A stretch of DNA of 64,000 bases, taken from the NCBI RefSeq assembly GCF_029892425.1, contig NZ_JARXWB010000034.1, positions 23,174 to 87,173 on the forward strand. The letters are read 5' to 3'. The notes beneath the pieces were generated by a model. That model saw nothing but the letters and a program-made list of their open reading frames with translations, was not told where the DNA came from and did no database searches. This DNA comes from Bradyrhizobium sp. BR13661. Lineage in GTDB: Bacteria; Pseudomonadota; Alphaproteobacteria; Rhizobiales; Xanthobacteraceae. Below, piece by piece: positions 37,904 through 46,138 of the stretch; the stretch's first letter is position 1, and every line of letters begins with the position of its first letter. The translations under genes and the position numbers were made by a program.

Positions 37904-39232
37904 GGCGACGTCCAGGCGCGCGGCGCGGGCCCGCGCGATGCGCGCGGACAGGTCCTGCCACCAGCCCTCGATTGCGCTTCGTTCGCACAGCAGGCTGGTC
38001 CCGATCCCGCCGGTAAAATCGTTCCAGGCCTCCAGGCATTTCTCCGGGACGGCCGTGAGCACGGGGATTCCGGCGGCAATGGCGTCGGCCAGCTCGTCGC
38101 GCAGGCCCTCGCCGGCGGCCTCCTGCTTGGAGAATTTGTTGATCACGACGAGATCGACGTCCGCCGCTATGGCGCGGGTGACGGCAACCGCTGCTTCGGC
38201 CAGTCCTGCAGCATCGAGCTTGCAGGCCATTGCGCCCGAGCCGAGCGGTTGGCAGATCGAAATCTCGCGCCCGGTCATGAGATCGATCGCCTGCATGCCG
38301 ATCTGGCAGCCACTGCCGTCCTTGACGTTGCGCTGGACGACGCCACCGATCCGCTCGCCCGATCGCACCAGAGCTTCTGCGAAGTCGGCGAGCAGCGTGT
38401 CGACGTCGTCCTGAGAGCGGTAAAGAATCGCGGCGACGCGGTTCGGGTCGATGTCGTGGAAGTCGATGGGCATGGGGGCGATCCTCGTCCGTTTTCCTAC
38501 GCTCTTCCGGTAAGGTGAGCAATCTCCGTGCCGATTGCTCAATTGGGCCGACGGTATCGGATGGAGGGTGTGCAGCGGCCCCGAGGCCACCACGCGGCCC
38601 TGCTCCATCAAGACCAGATGATCGGCAAAGCGCTCGATCTCCGACATGTCGTGGCTGATGTAAAACACCGGCAGCGAGAGCCGCTCGTGCAGGCGCTCGA
38701 GAAACGGCAGGATCTCGTCCTTGGTGGAGCGGTCGAGCGCGGCAAGCGGCTCGTCCATCAGCAGCAGCTTCGGTTGCGACAGCAGGGCGCGTCCGATCGC
38801 AACGCGTTGCCGTTCACCGCCGGAGAGGCGATATGGCGAGCGGTCGAGCAGGGCGGCAAGACCGAGCAGTTCTACGACTTCGTCGAAGGCAATCTGCGCG
38901 CTTGCGCTCCTCGGCGCGCCGAACAGCAGATTTCGGCGGACGGACAGGTGCGGGAACAGGCTCGCCTCCTGGAACACGTAGCCGATCGGGCGCAGATGCG
39001 CGGGCCGAAAGACCTGCTGGTTCTGCCAGACGTCACCGTCAACGGTGCAAAAGCCGTCGTCCATGTGTTGCAGGCCGGCGATGCAGCGAGCCACCGTGGT
39101 CTTGCCGCAGCCCGACGGTCCGAAAATCGCTGTGACGCCGGTGGCGGGCAGGCTGAACGCAGCGTCGAGCGTGAAATTGCCGAGCCTGCCGCGAAACGTC
39201 GCGTTGATCCCGCCGCGTTCGGCTGCGCTCAT
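37877..39232 (-). CDS. modC: ModC-type molybdate ABC ATPase fused to a DUF2478-like domain
   Basis: A 451-residue open frame. Residues 1-220 are an ABC ATPase of the ModC type: IFGPSGCGKTTVARC (Walker A), YRLSGGERQRVAIGRALL (signature), LLLMDEPLAALD (Walker B), ISHDMSEIERF. The usual C-terminal TOBE/Mop domain is missing. After a 30-residue linker, residues 254-451 form a second, P-loop-free domain resembling DUF2478 proteins found in mod operons (RVAAILYRSQDDVDTLLADF, VVINKFSKQEAAGEGLRDE). M254 (38473) has a fair ribosome site, so the second part may also be made separately. modB overlaps the start by 4 bp. Confidence 0.85.
   Translation of the reverse strand: MSAAERGGINATFRGRLGNFTLDAAFSLPATGVTAIFGPSGCGKTTVARCIAGLQHMDDGFCTVDGDVWQNQQVFRPAHLRPIGYVFQEASLFPHLSVRRNLLFGAPRSASAQIAFDEVVELLGLAALLDRSPYRLSGGERQRVAIGRALLSQPKLLLMDEPLAALDRSTKDEILPFLERLHERLSLPVFYISHDMSEIERFADHLVLMEQGRVVASGPLHTLHPIPSAQLSNRHGDCSPYRKSVGKRTRIAPMPIDFHDIDPNRVAAILYRSQDDVDTLLADFAEALVRSGERIGGVVQRNVKDGSGCQIGMQAIDLMTGREISICQPLGSGAMACKLDAAGLAEAAVAVTRAIAADVDLVVINKFSKQEAAGEGLRDELADAIAAGIPVLTAVPEKCLEAWNDFTGGIGTSLLCERSAIEGWWQDLSARIARARAARLDVALLADHHVG
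38516..38541. repeat. Inverted repeat in the modC linker
   Basis: Perfect 9-bp inverted repeat TGAGCAATC ... GATTGCTCA with an 8-nt loop, in the coding linker between the ATPase and DUF2478-like parts. Its GATTGCT/AGCAATC arms recur around the modA promoter at 40711-40753. Confidence 0.7.
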
Positions 39233-39915
39233 GTTGCCGCCCTCGCGGCGCGCCTGTCGACGAGTGTCATGGTCAGGATCACCGCGAATGCGAAGATCAC
39301 CATGAGGCCTGCGAGCATGCTCGCCTCGCGCCAGCGCGAGGTCTCGACGTAATCGAAGATCGCGACCGACAGCACCTTGGTACGGCCGGGAATGTTGCCG
39401 CCGATCATGAGCACGAGCCCGAACTCGCCGACCGTGTGCGCGAAGCCGAGGACGGCGCCGGTCAGGAAGCCGGGCCGCGCCAGTGGCACCGCGACGGTCC
39501 AGAACGCGCGCGACGGCGACGCGCGCAAGGTCGCTGCGACCTCGAGCGGTCGCTCACCGACGGCGGTGAAGGCGTTGCGTATCGGCTGCACCACGAAAGG
39601 CATCGAATAAACCACCGAGCCAATGACCAGGCCTTCGAAAGTGAAGGCGAGGGTCCGGCCGCCCCACAGCTGCGCGATCCATCCGCCGGGGCCGTCCGGG
39701 CCGAGCAGCACCAGGAGATAGAAGCCGAGCACGGTTGGCGGCAGTACCAGCGGAAGCGCGACCACGCTTGCGACGATCTCGGTCCACCAGCTCCTGGCAT
39801 GTGCAAGCCACCAGGCGAGCGGTGTCGCCAGCACCAGAAGGATCGTGGTCGAGATCGTAGCGAGCTCGATCGTCAGCAGTACCGACTGGCGTATGTCCGC
39901 CGACCAGATCTCCAT
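39229..39915 (-). CDS. modB: ModB, molybdate ABC transporter permease
   Basis: Inner-membrane permease of the ModABC system, 228 residues, with about five or six membrane segments (starting SVLLTIELATISTTILLVLA) and the EAA loop at VAATLRASPSRAFWTVAVPLARPG. Typical ModB features LPPTVLGFYLLVLLG and FAHTVGEFGLVLMIGGNIPG are present. It overlaps modC by ATGA and lies 5 bp after modA. Confidence 0.94.
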   Translation of the reverse strand: MEIWSADIRQSVLLTIELATISTTILLVLATPLAWWLAHARSWWTEIVASVVALPLVLPPTVLGFYLLVLLGPDGPGGWIAQLWGGRTLAFTFEGLVIGSVVYSMPFVVQPIRNAFTAVGERPLEVAATLRASPSRAFWTVAVPLARPGFLTGAVLGFAHTVGEFGLVLMIGGNIPGRTKVLSVAIFDYVETSRWREASMLAGLMVIFAFAVILTMTLVDRRAARAAT

Positions 39916-39920
39916 GCGCG

Positions 39921-40673
39921 TCAGCTCTGTCCATCCAGCACGTAACCGTATTTCTCGATGATGGCGCGCGCCTCGGGACTCCTGAGGAACGTGATGAACG
40001 CGCTGGCGGCGTCATTTCCTGAACCGGTCTTGAGAAGCACGGCGTCCTGGCGGATCGGATTGTAGAGCGCCTGCGGCACGATCCAGCGCGAGCCGGTCTC
40101 GCTGCCGGTCAATTGCGACAGCGCGACGAAGCCGAGCTCGGCGTTGCCGGTTTCGACGAACTGATAGGCCTGGGTGATGGTCGCGCCCTCGACCAGCTTC
40201 GGCTTCAGCTTGTCGTACAGATTCAGCGACTTCATGGCTTCTACGGCGGCAAGTCCATAAGGCGCGGCGGCTGGATTGCAGATCGAGAGCTTGGCGAAGG
40301 ATGCCGTCTTCAGTGTCTCCTCGCCGGTCACGATTCCCGGTGACTTGCTCCACAGCACGAGCTTGCCGATCGCATAGGTGAAACGACTGCCCTCGACCGC
40401 AAGGCCGTCCTCGACGAGTTTCTTCGGCCGAGAATCGTCGGCAGACAGGAACACCTGGAACGGCGCGCCCTGCGTGATCTGGGTGTAGAACTGCCCGCTC
40501 GCCCCAAAACTCAACACCGCCTCGTGTCCGGTTTTCTGCTTGAAGACGGCGGCGATCTCCTTCGCTGCATCGGTGAAGTTGGCAGCCACGGCGACGTTGG
40601 TCTGCGCGGCGTGCGACGGCGCGGATCCGAGCAGCAGCCCTGCAACGACCGCAATCAAGCGAAGCAGTTTCAT
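39921..40673 (-). CDS. modA: ModA, periplasmic molybdate-binding protein
   Basis: Substrate-binding protein of the ModABC system, 250 residues, with a signal peptide (MKLLRLIAVVAGLLLGSAPSHA, cleavage near residue 22-23). The mature part starts NVAVAANFTDAAKEIAAVF and contains SFGASGQFYTQI, VFLSADDSRPKKLVEDGLA and NAELGFVALSQL. First gene of modABC, read from a sigma-54-like promoter in the divergent region with modD. Co-regulation with nif would raise Mo uptake during nitrogenase synthesis. Confidence 0.94.
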   Translation of the reverse strand: MKLLRLIAVVAGLLLGSAPSHAAQTNVAVAANFTDAAKEIAAVFKQKTGHEAVLSFGASGQFYTQITQGAPFQVFLSADDSRPKKLVEDGLAVEGSRFTYAIGKLVLWSKSPGIVTGEETLKTASFAKLSICNPAAAPYGLAAVEAMKSLNLYDKLKPKLVEGATITQAYQFVETGNAELGFVALSQLTGSETGSRWIVPQALYNPIRQDAVLLKTGSGNDAASAFITFLRSPEARAIIEKYGYVLDGQS

Positions 40674-40710
40674 GATGAACTCCAGCGGCCGGCAATTGCT
40701 TCCATGCAGC

Positions 40711-40753
40711 CCGATTGCTGCAACGCGCCGACCACCTTGAGCTCAGCAATCGG
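40711..40753. repeat. Inverted repeat flanking the modA promoter
   Basis: Perfect 10-bp arms CCGATTGCTG (40711-40720) and CAGCAATCGG (40744-40753), 23 bp apart, bracketing the minus-strand sigma-54-like promoter at 40719-40734. The arms share the GATTGCT core with the inverted repeat in the modC linker, suggesting an operator. Confidence 0.65.
40719..40734 (-). promoter_or_regulatory. Sigma-54-like promoter of modABC
   Basis: On the minus strand: TGGTCGGCGCGTTGCA, GG-N10-GC with TTGCA at -12. It is 46 bp before modA, with the NifA site about 120 bp upstream. Confidence 0.68.
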
Positions 40754-40777
40754 CGTGCCGGATGCGCGGAGGCAATC

Positions 40778-40793
40778 TGGTGTGCGCCTTGCA
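40778..40793 (+). promoter_or_regulatory. Candidate sigma-54 promoter of modD
   Basis: TGGTGTGCGCCTTGCA: GG-N10-GC with TTGCA at -12. It points to modD, 115 bp downstream; the only exact NifA site (40852) lies downstream of it, which is unusual. Confidence 0.5.
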
Positions 40794-40851
40794 GGAATGA
40801 ACCTCGAAAACACGACTTTCCGCTGCTCGTAGCGGCGGGACCGATGATCCG

Positions 40852-40867
40852 TGTCGGGTTTCCGACA
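40852..40867. promoter_or_regulatory. NifA activator site of modA/modD
   Basis: Exact TGT-N10-ACA (TGTCGGGTTTCCGACA), with the same palindromic core as the nifV site. Located 41 bp before the modD start codon and about 120 bp upstream of the modA promoter. Confidence 0.75.
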
Positions 40868-40907
40868 AGGTCGTCGGGAAGCCGACGCCAGCGAACGGAA
40901 GTACGAC

Positions 40908-41849
40908 ATGGCAACTGTTGCATCGCGTATCGACCTCGAGCGCCTGCTGGAGGACGATGTCCCTTATGGCGATCTGACCACCGAAGCGCTCGGGATCGGC
41001 GGCATGGAGGGCGTCATGCAGTTTGCCGCACGCGCGCCGATGGTACCGGCGCTCGTCGAGGATGCCGCCGCGATCATCGAGCTCGCCGGCTGCGAGGTGG
41101 AGCTGTTCGCCGCGTCCGGCGCGGCGCTTGAGAAGGGCGCGCCCATCCTTCAAGCGCGCGGTCCGGCTGCGGGCTTGTTGCGGAGCTGGAAGGTTGCACA
41201 GACCTTGATCGAGATCTGGTCGGGTGTAGCCAGCGAGACCCGCGCCATCGTCGACGCAGCGAGGGCGGTCGCGCCGGATATTCCGATTGCCTGCACGCGC
41301 AAGAACGTGCCGGGCACCAAGCGTTATGCCGTGGCGGCTGTGAAGGCCGGCGGGGCGGTGATGCATCGGCTCGGCCTCTCGGAGACGGTACTGGTCTTTC
41401 CCGAGCATCGTGCCTTCTTCAACGATCAGCCGCTGTTCCAGGCCGTCGAACGGCTGCGCCGGGCGGCGCCGGAGAAGAAGCTCGTGATCGAGGTGAAGAC
41501 TGCTGATGCCGCACTTGCCGCGGCTGTTGCAGGCTTTGACGTGATCCAGGCCGAGAAGTTTTCGCCGGCCGAGATCGCCGCGTTGGTCAAGCGCGTGGCC
41601 ATGATGGCGTATGCACGCGAACGTCCCATCATCGCCGCCGCTGGCGGCGTCAATGCGGCGAATGCCGCGGCCTATGCCGAGGCCGGCGCCGATATCCTGG
41701 TGACGTCATCGCCCTATCTGGCGAAACCGAAGGATGTCGAGGTGAAGATCGCGGCTGCTGGTGAAAGTGGACGTCAAGGACCGAAGACCAGCGGCGGCAC
41801 GGTCGAATCGCCAACTGCCGCAATCGGTAGCGATCAACCCGCCTTCTGA
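40908..41849 (+). CDS. modD: ModD, molybdenum-utilisation protein (quinolinate phosphoribosyltransferase-like)
   Basis: ModD proteins are paralogues of NadC found with molybdate transport and nif genes; the reaction is unknown. The protein has LLEDDVPYGDLTTEALGI, SGVASETRAIVDAARAVAP, CTRKNVPGTKRYAVAAVKAGG and FDVIQAEKFSPAEIAALV. Of 313 residues, the last ~30 (after KPKDVEVKIAAAG) look unlike ModD and abut the truncated dehydrogenase fragment, so the natural end may have been altered by the island junction. Confidence 0.88.
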   Translation: MATVASRIDLERLLEDDVPYGDLTTEALGIGGMEGVMQFAARAPMVPALVEDAAAIIELAGCEVELFAASGAALEKGAPILQARGPAAGLLRSWKVAQTLIEIWSGVASETRAIVDAARAVAPDIPIACTRKNVPGTKRYAVAAVKAGGAVMHRLGLSETVLVFPEHRAFFNDQPLFQAVERLRRAAPEKKLVIEVKTADAALAAAVAGFDVIQAEKFSPAEIAALVKRVAMMAYARERPIIAAAGGVNAANAAAYAEAGADILVTSSPYLAKPKDVEVKIAAAGESGRQGPKTSGGTVESPTAAIGSDQPAF

Positions 41850-41851
41850 AG

Positions 41852-41939
41852 CGATCTTGTAGCCATCGCCGGCGAGCAGCCGTGCAAACGAGGCCGAGAT
41901 GCCGGCCCCGGCGCCGACAATCAAAGCGGTTTGGACATG
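41852..41939 (-). pseudogene. Truncated short-chain dehydrogenase fragment at the island edge
   Basis: On the minus strand the frame reads QTALIVGAGAGISASFARLL then AGDGYKIA, the N-terminus of a common rhizobial short-chain dehydrogenase with its GxxxGxG cofactor motif. Resemblance stops abruptly at about 41852. The expected start (ATGTCCAAA...) is one base out of frame. The rest of the gene is absent. It marks where island and ancestral chromosome join. Confidence 0.7.
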
Positions 41940-42076
41940 AATGGATCCTCTTGATGCCCCAGGCGTCGGCCGCTTCGCGTGAAAGGATCGGTCGTATTCG
42001 CCTGGGCGATGCTATCTGCGGCAGAGCCGGAGATCCAACTCGTTCCCCGATTGGGCTTGAGGATGAGAATGCCGCG

Positions 42077-42742
42077 TCAAGTCGCGCTCGAACGCTTCAG
42101 TTGATCGAGGACGGGTAACACGTCCGACGGCTCCGGCCGGCGCGTATAGTCCGGATTGATTTCCGCATAGGCGATGACGCCGTCCTGCCCAATCACGTAT
42201 CGCGCCGGCATCGGTAGCGTCCAACTATCCTCACCATTGAAGGCGACGAGGTCGGCCCCGAGCTGCTTATGGATCGCCTGCAGGTCTTCGGGCAGGTGCC
42301 AGCGGATTCCGAATTTCGCGGCCAGTTCGCCGCTCTTGTCGCCGACAATGGGAAATCCGAGCCGATTGCTGCGCTGAGACTTGCGACTGTTGGCGGCCGT
42401 CTGTTGTGACACGGCCAAGAGCAGCGCACCGCGCGCTTCGATGTCAGGTCGAACCTCCTCGAGCGCCTGAAGATCGAGATTGCAGAACGGGCACCAGGCG
42501 CCGCGATAGAATGTCAGGACGAGCGGACCGCTGGTCAGCAAATCCTGCGAAGACACGAGCTTGCCGTCCGGATCGGGCAGCGCAAAGACCGGGGCGCGGT
42601 CGCCGGCATGCAGAGCACGGCCAGCCTGACCTGAGGCGATCAATTCGTCGGTGACGCGGTGCATGACCGCCACGACGTCAGGCGGAGCCATTTCGGTTTC
42701 GAATTTTGTCTTGAGGGCATCCAATTTGTCTTGAAGGGACAT
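42077..42742 (-). CDS. Peroxiredoxin-like protein (AhpC/TSA family)
   Basis: A 221-residue thioredoxin-fold protein: about 50 helical residues, then APVFALPDPDGKLVSSQDLL and the redox site TFYRGAWCPFCNLDL (Cys84 and Cys87). It reduces peroxides or thiols; the CxxC after a peroxiredoxin-like start makes it a Prx-like2/AhpC-type member. ATG 42742 is the best start; longer frames run into the LysR gene's control region. Divergent from the LysR regulator, which probably controls it. Confidence 0.88.
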   Translation of the reverse strand: MSLQDKLDALKTKFETEMAPPDVVAVMHRVTDELIASGQAGRALHAGDRAPVFALPDPDGKLVSSQDLLTSGPLVLTFYRGAWCPFCNLDLQALEEVRPDIEARGALLLAVSQQTAANSRKSQRSNRLGFPIVGDKSGELAAKFGIRWHLPEDLQAIHKQLGADLVAFNGEDSWTLPMPARYVIGQDGVIAYAEINPDYTRRPEPSDVLPVLDQLKRSSAT

Positions 42743-42848
42743 CACTTTTTCCTCGGTTGCGACGCATCTGCGCCGGTGACGGGAAAGTGCTGTATCCAAA
42801 TCGAAGGCGATAGACGGAGAATATGGCTTTGAGTTATTCATCATAGCC

Positions 42849-43742
42849 ATGAATGATCATCTCTCTTCGTTGCGTCTGTTCGTTCGCGTCGCCCGGCGGG
42901 GGAGCTTCTCGGCTGGAGGCCGCGAACTGAACATCCCTCAGCCGACGGTTTCCCGCATGATTGCGACCCTCGAGCGCAAGATGGGCGCAGCTCTGTTCAC
43001 ACGCACGACGCGCGCCGTCACCCTGACCGAGGCTGGCGCCGATTTTCTGGCACGGGTCGAACCGATCCTCAGCGCGCTCGACGATGCCGAATACGCGGTG
43101 CGCGGGACCGGCGAATTGCGCGGCGTTTTACGCGTCGGCCTTTCATCCACCTTCGCGATCCGGGAGATCGCGCCGCGCCTTCCAGTTTTCTTGGACAAGC
43201 ATCCGGCGCTGCGGGTCGAGCTCGTGGCCGACGACATGCGGCAGAACTTCGTGAGTGAAAGCATCGATATCGGGCTGAGATTCGGGTCGCTTCCGGACTC
43301 GACGGCAGTGGCGCGTCGTATCGCGGCATGGCCACGCGTGATCGTCGCTTCGCCGGCCTATCTCGAACGGTTCGGCGTTCCCCAGACGCCCGCCGACCTC
43401 GCAGCACATTCCGTCATCGTGGGACCGTCCCGCCTCGGCCCCGCCTGGACGTTCCGCAAGAACGGCAAGGCGACGTCAGTGCGAGTGGGTGGCCGGCTGA
43501 CGGCGACCGTCAATGAGGTCGCGACAGCAGCAGCAGTTGCCGGCCTCGGACTGACCTCGATGGCGAGCGTCGGTTGCCGAGGCGAGATCAAGAACGGCTC
43601 CCTCGTTCGGGTGTTAGCCGACTGGGATATGGGGTCGGTCGAACTGCATGCCGTGTTTCCGGACGGCAGAGGCGCCAAACCCTCCGCAAGGACCTTCGCC
43701 GATTTCCTTGTCGCCGAATCCGCCACATGGACGGCTGTCTAG
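42849..43742 (+). CDS. LysR-family transcriptional regulator
   Basis: A 297-residue LysR-type regulator with an N-terminal winged helix-turn-helix (LRLFVRVARRGSFSAGGREL, PQPTVSRMIATLERKMGAALF) and a periplasmic-binding-protein-like effector domain. Divergently placed 106 bp from the peroxiredoxin-like gene, as expected for a regulator of that gene. The effector is unknown. Confidence 0.92.
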   Translation: MNDHLSSLRLFVRVARRGSFSAGGRELNIPQPTVSRMIATLERKMGAALFTRTTRAVTLTEAGADFLARVEPILSALDDAEYAVRGTGELRGVLRVGLSSTFAIREIAPRLPVFLDKHPALRVELVADDMRQNFVSESIDIGLRFGSLPDSTAVARRIAAWPRVIVASPAYLERFGVPQTPADLAAHSVIVGPSRLGPAWTFRKNGKATSVRVGGRLTATVNEVATAAAVAGLGLTSMASVGCRGEIKNGSLVRVLADWDMGSVELHAVFPDGRGAKPSARTFADFLVAESATWTAV

Positions 43743-44050
43743 GCTAGTACCCGCGTCCCTCGCCTTGCTGGAATTACAACAAAATTTCGACGATATAAGA
43801 GCTCGCGCTTTTATTCTGAAGGGCGCGCCATTTTGCAATTCACGCTCCAGAGCAAATACGGGGTTGATCCGTATTTCCGACCAGCGGCGGACCAGGCCTG
43901 TGACATCAACGCCACGCGCCGCAAAATAAGCCGCGCCTTACCTGCGTGATCCTGCCGCAGCGATTGATCTCCGCAACCTGATGCGATTGCATGGTCTCGA
44001 TGCGAGATCGGGGGATTTCATGGGGCGGGGTGCGCTGCGCGATCCCGCGG
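43743..44050. other. Intergenic stretch without a supported gene
   Basis: Between the LysR gene and the amidohydrolase remnant. I find no convincing frame, RNA gene or terminator. It contains a short AT-rich patch near 43785-43820 unlike its GC-rich surroundings. Confidence 0.5.
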
Positions 44051-44188
44051 GGTAGGATGCTGTTCGGCTCCGACTGGATGATGATCACGCCGGACCGCCG
44101 GCTTGCCGATTTTGGCAAGACCGACATCCACGAGGAGATCAGGCCGAAGATGTTGAAGGCGAACGCGAGAGAGCTGCTGGGCCTATGA
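44051..44188 (+). pseudogene. C-terminal remnant of an amidohydrolase
   Basis: The frame ending at 44188 reads GRMLFGSDWMMITPDRRLADF and DIHEEIRPKMLKANARELLGL, the characteristic C-terminus of metal-dependent amidohydrolases (amidohydrolase_2 type). The rest of the enzyme is missing upstream, so this is a decayed fragment. Its stop overlaps the next gene's ATG. Confidence 0.65.
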
Positions 44189-45447
44189 CGAAGGAGAAGG
44201 TTTCGCGCAATCTCTTGATTGCGCGGCAGGCGGTGGCCGTTGCGACGGCCTTCTTTCTGCCGCTCTCTACCTCCGGCGAGGCGATCGCCGCATCGACCTT
44301 CGTGGTGCTCGCGATCGCAACCCTCGACCTTCAGCGCTTTACCACAACGGCACGCCGCCCGGCCGCATGGCTTCCGGCCGCGCTGTTCGCGTTGATCCTG
44401 ATTGGCGTGACCTGGTCGAGCGAACCCCTCCCCGTCGCATTCAAATGGGTTGGCCCTTACGTCAAGCTGCTGCTCATTCCGATCGTGATGGCAACTGCCT
44501 TCAGCCGCAAGGATGGCCTTCAGATCGCCTTCGGGTTTCTCGCCGCCTGCACGATCCTGCTGGTGCTGTCATGGGCTTCCGTGATCTGGCCAAGCGGACC
44601 ATGGGGGTGGTTCAAGGTGCCGGGCGTACCGGTCAAGGACAACGCCGTGCAGAGCGGCGAATTCGCGCTGTGCGCCTTTGGTCTCGCCTATGCGGGCCTG
44701 CTGCTTTGGGGTGAAAATCGCACGCGCGCCATCCTGGCCTTGTCACTGGCAGCGTTGTTCTTCGCCAACGTCATGATCATCTTCATCTCCAAGACCGGCA
44801 TCCTGATGGCCGCCGCGCTGCTCGCGTTGCTACTGCTGGAAACCCAGGGTTGGCGACGCGGCTTGCTGTTCGCCGTTCCGGCGGCACTTGTCATCGTGAT
44901 CGCGCTTTCGTTCTCTCCCTCCGCCCAACTCCGGTTCAAGCAGTTCCTCGCCGGCGCAGAGCCTTTGCACGAGAACCACGATAATTTTTCGACCGTGGCG
45001 CGACTCTATTTCTGGGAGCAGTCGAGACAACTCATTGCGAGCGCGCCCGTTCTCGGCCACGGCACCGGCAGCATCGCGGGGCTGTACCGGAGCCTCGACC
45101 AGTCGAAGACGTTTGGCGACGTTCCGGACCCGCACAATCAGTTTCTGCACACCACGTTGCAAACCGGCCTCGTCGGAGGCGCCCTCCTCATCGCAATGTG
45201 GGTGGCGCATCTCGCGCTGTTCTGGGGAAGCGGTCCGCTCCGGGCGATGGGATTGGCAATCATCGTCCAGAACGTCCTGGGGTCCCTGTTCAACAGCCAT
45301 CTTTCAACCGTGACGCAAGGCACGCTCTACTGCCTCGGTGTCGGCCTGGTCGGCGCGTTGATCCTGGGCGCGCGGCTGCCCGTCTCCCCCGCCAAGCACG
45401 CCACCGATGGCGTCGTCACGAAATCCATCGGTGCAGCCAGCGCTTGA
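44185..45447 (+). CDS. O-antigen ligase/polymerase-like membrane protein
   Basis: A 420-residue integral membrane protein with about ten or more hydrophobic segments and the large periplasmic loop of the Wzy/WaaL family, including YFWEQSRQLIASAPVLGHGTGSI and DPHNQFLHTTLQTGLVGG (the conserved histidine loop). Probably joins or polymerises surface polysaccharide. It is convergent with and overlaps the GT25 gene by 32 bp. Confidence 0.85.
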   Translation: MTKEKVSRNLLIARQAVAVATAFFLPLSTSGEAIAASTFVVLAIATLDLQRFTTTARRPAAWLPAALFALILIGVTWSSEPLPVAFKWVGPYVKLLLIPIVMATAFSRKDGLQIAFGFLAACTILLVLSWASVIWPSGPWGWFKVPGVPVKDNAVQSGEFALCAFGLAYAGLLLWGENRTRAILALSLAALFFANVMIIFISKTGILMAAALLALLLLETQGWRRGLLFAVPAALVIVIALSFSPSAQLRFKQFLAGAEPLHENHDNFSTVARLYFWEQSRQLIASAPVLGHGTGSIAGLYRSLDQSKTFGDVPDPHNQFLHTTLQTGLVGGALLIAMWVAHLALFWGSGPLRAMGLAIIVQNVLGSLFNSHLSTVTQGTLYCLGVGLVGALILGARLPVSPAKHATDGVVTKSIGAASA

Positions 45448-46138
45448 GGTGACGCCTCGAGAGTTTCTGAAACGTGAACTGGATCCGCAGCCGGGTCTGA
45501 CTGTGATTCTTGCACGCGAGCGAGCTTCTGAACGCACCGTTGAGGCTGCCCTGCTCGGCCAGCGGCGGTTCGGTCCAGAGAAAGGGAATACCCATCGCGG
45601 GGTCGCCGCGATTGAAGGCAATGTCGATCGGCTCGTGCATGGGGTGCCGGGCGATCCAATCGAGACGCGCGGCAGCCTCTGGCGCGCCCAGGACGTAAGC
45701 CTCCATGTTGCGGACGCGATTGCCGGCATAGACGCTCTGGTCCGGTTTCAACTGTGCGGCGGGCGTGTAGAAATTGGTGGCCGCACCAAGGTGAAGAATG
45801 CGCGGCCGGGGCCAGCGTTCGGCCTCCGCCAACACCCTGCGAAGGCGCGCGATGAAATCGGGGACAAGCTGCGCATCATCTTCGAAGATCAGGGCGAGGT
45901 CGTGCTGCTGCTTACATATCCGCTGCATTGCGACAATGTGTTTTAGCGCGCAGGATTTCTGCCGGATCGAGAGCGGAGCTCCCTTTGCAAAATAGAGCGC
46001 ATCGACCTCCGGTGTGATCTCGTCGACCTCAAAGTCCAAAATCCATTCGAACGGGATTCCAACACGGTCGAGCTCGTGCCGAATATGTCCGGCGCGCTCG
46101 GGCAACGACTTCGAATGAATGACATATGCAGGCAGCAT
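45416..46138 (-). CDS. Glycosyltransferase family 25 protein
   Basis: A 240-residue GT25 (lipooligosaccharide-type) glycosyltransferase: AYVIHSKSLPERAGHIRHEL at the N-terminus, SIRQKSCALKHIVAMQRI, and the metal-binding LALIFEDDAQLVPDF. It adds sugars to surface polysaccharide. Its 3' end overlaps the convergent O-antigen ligase-like gene, consistent with a cell-surface locus. Confidence 0.88.
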   Translation of the reverse strand: MLPAYVIHSKSLPERAGHIRHELDRVGIPFEWILDFEVDEITPEVDALYFAKGAPLSIRQKSCALKHIVAMQRICKQQHDLALIFEDDAQLVPDFIARLRRVLAEAERWPRPRILHLGAATNFYTPAAQLKPDQSVYAGNRVRNMEAYVLGAPEAAARLDWIARHPMHEPIDIAFNRGDPAMGIPFLWTEPPLAEQGSLNGAFRSSLACKNHSQTRLRIQFTFQKLSRRHLKRWLHRWIS

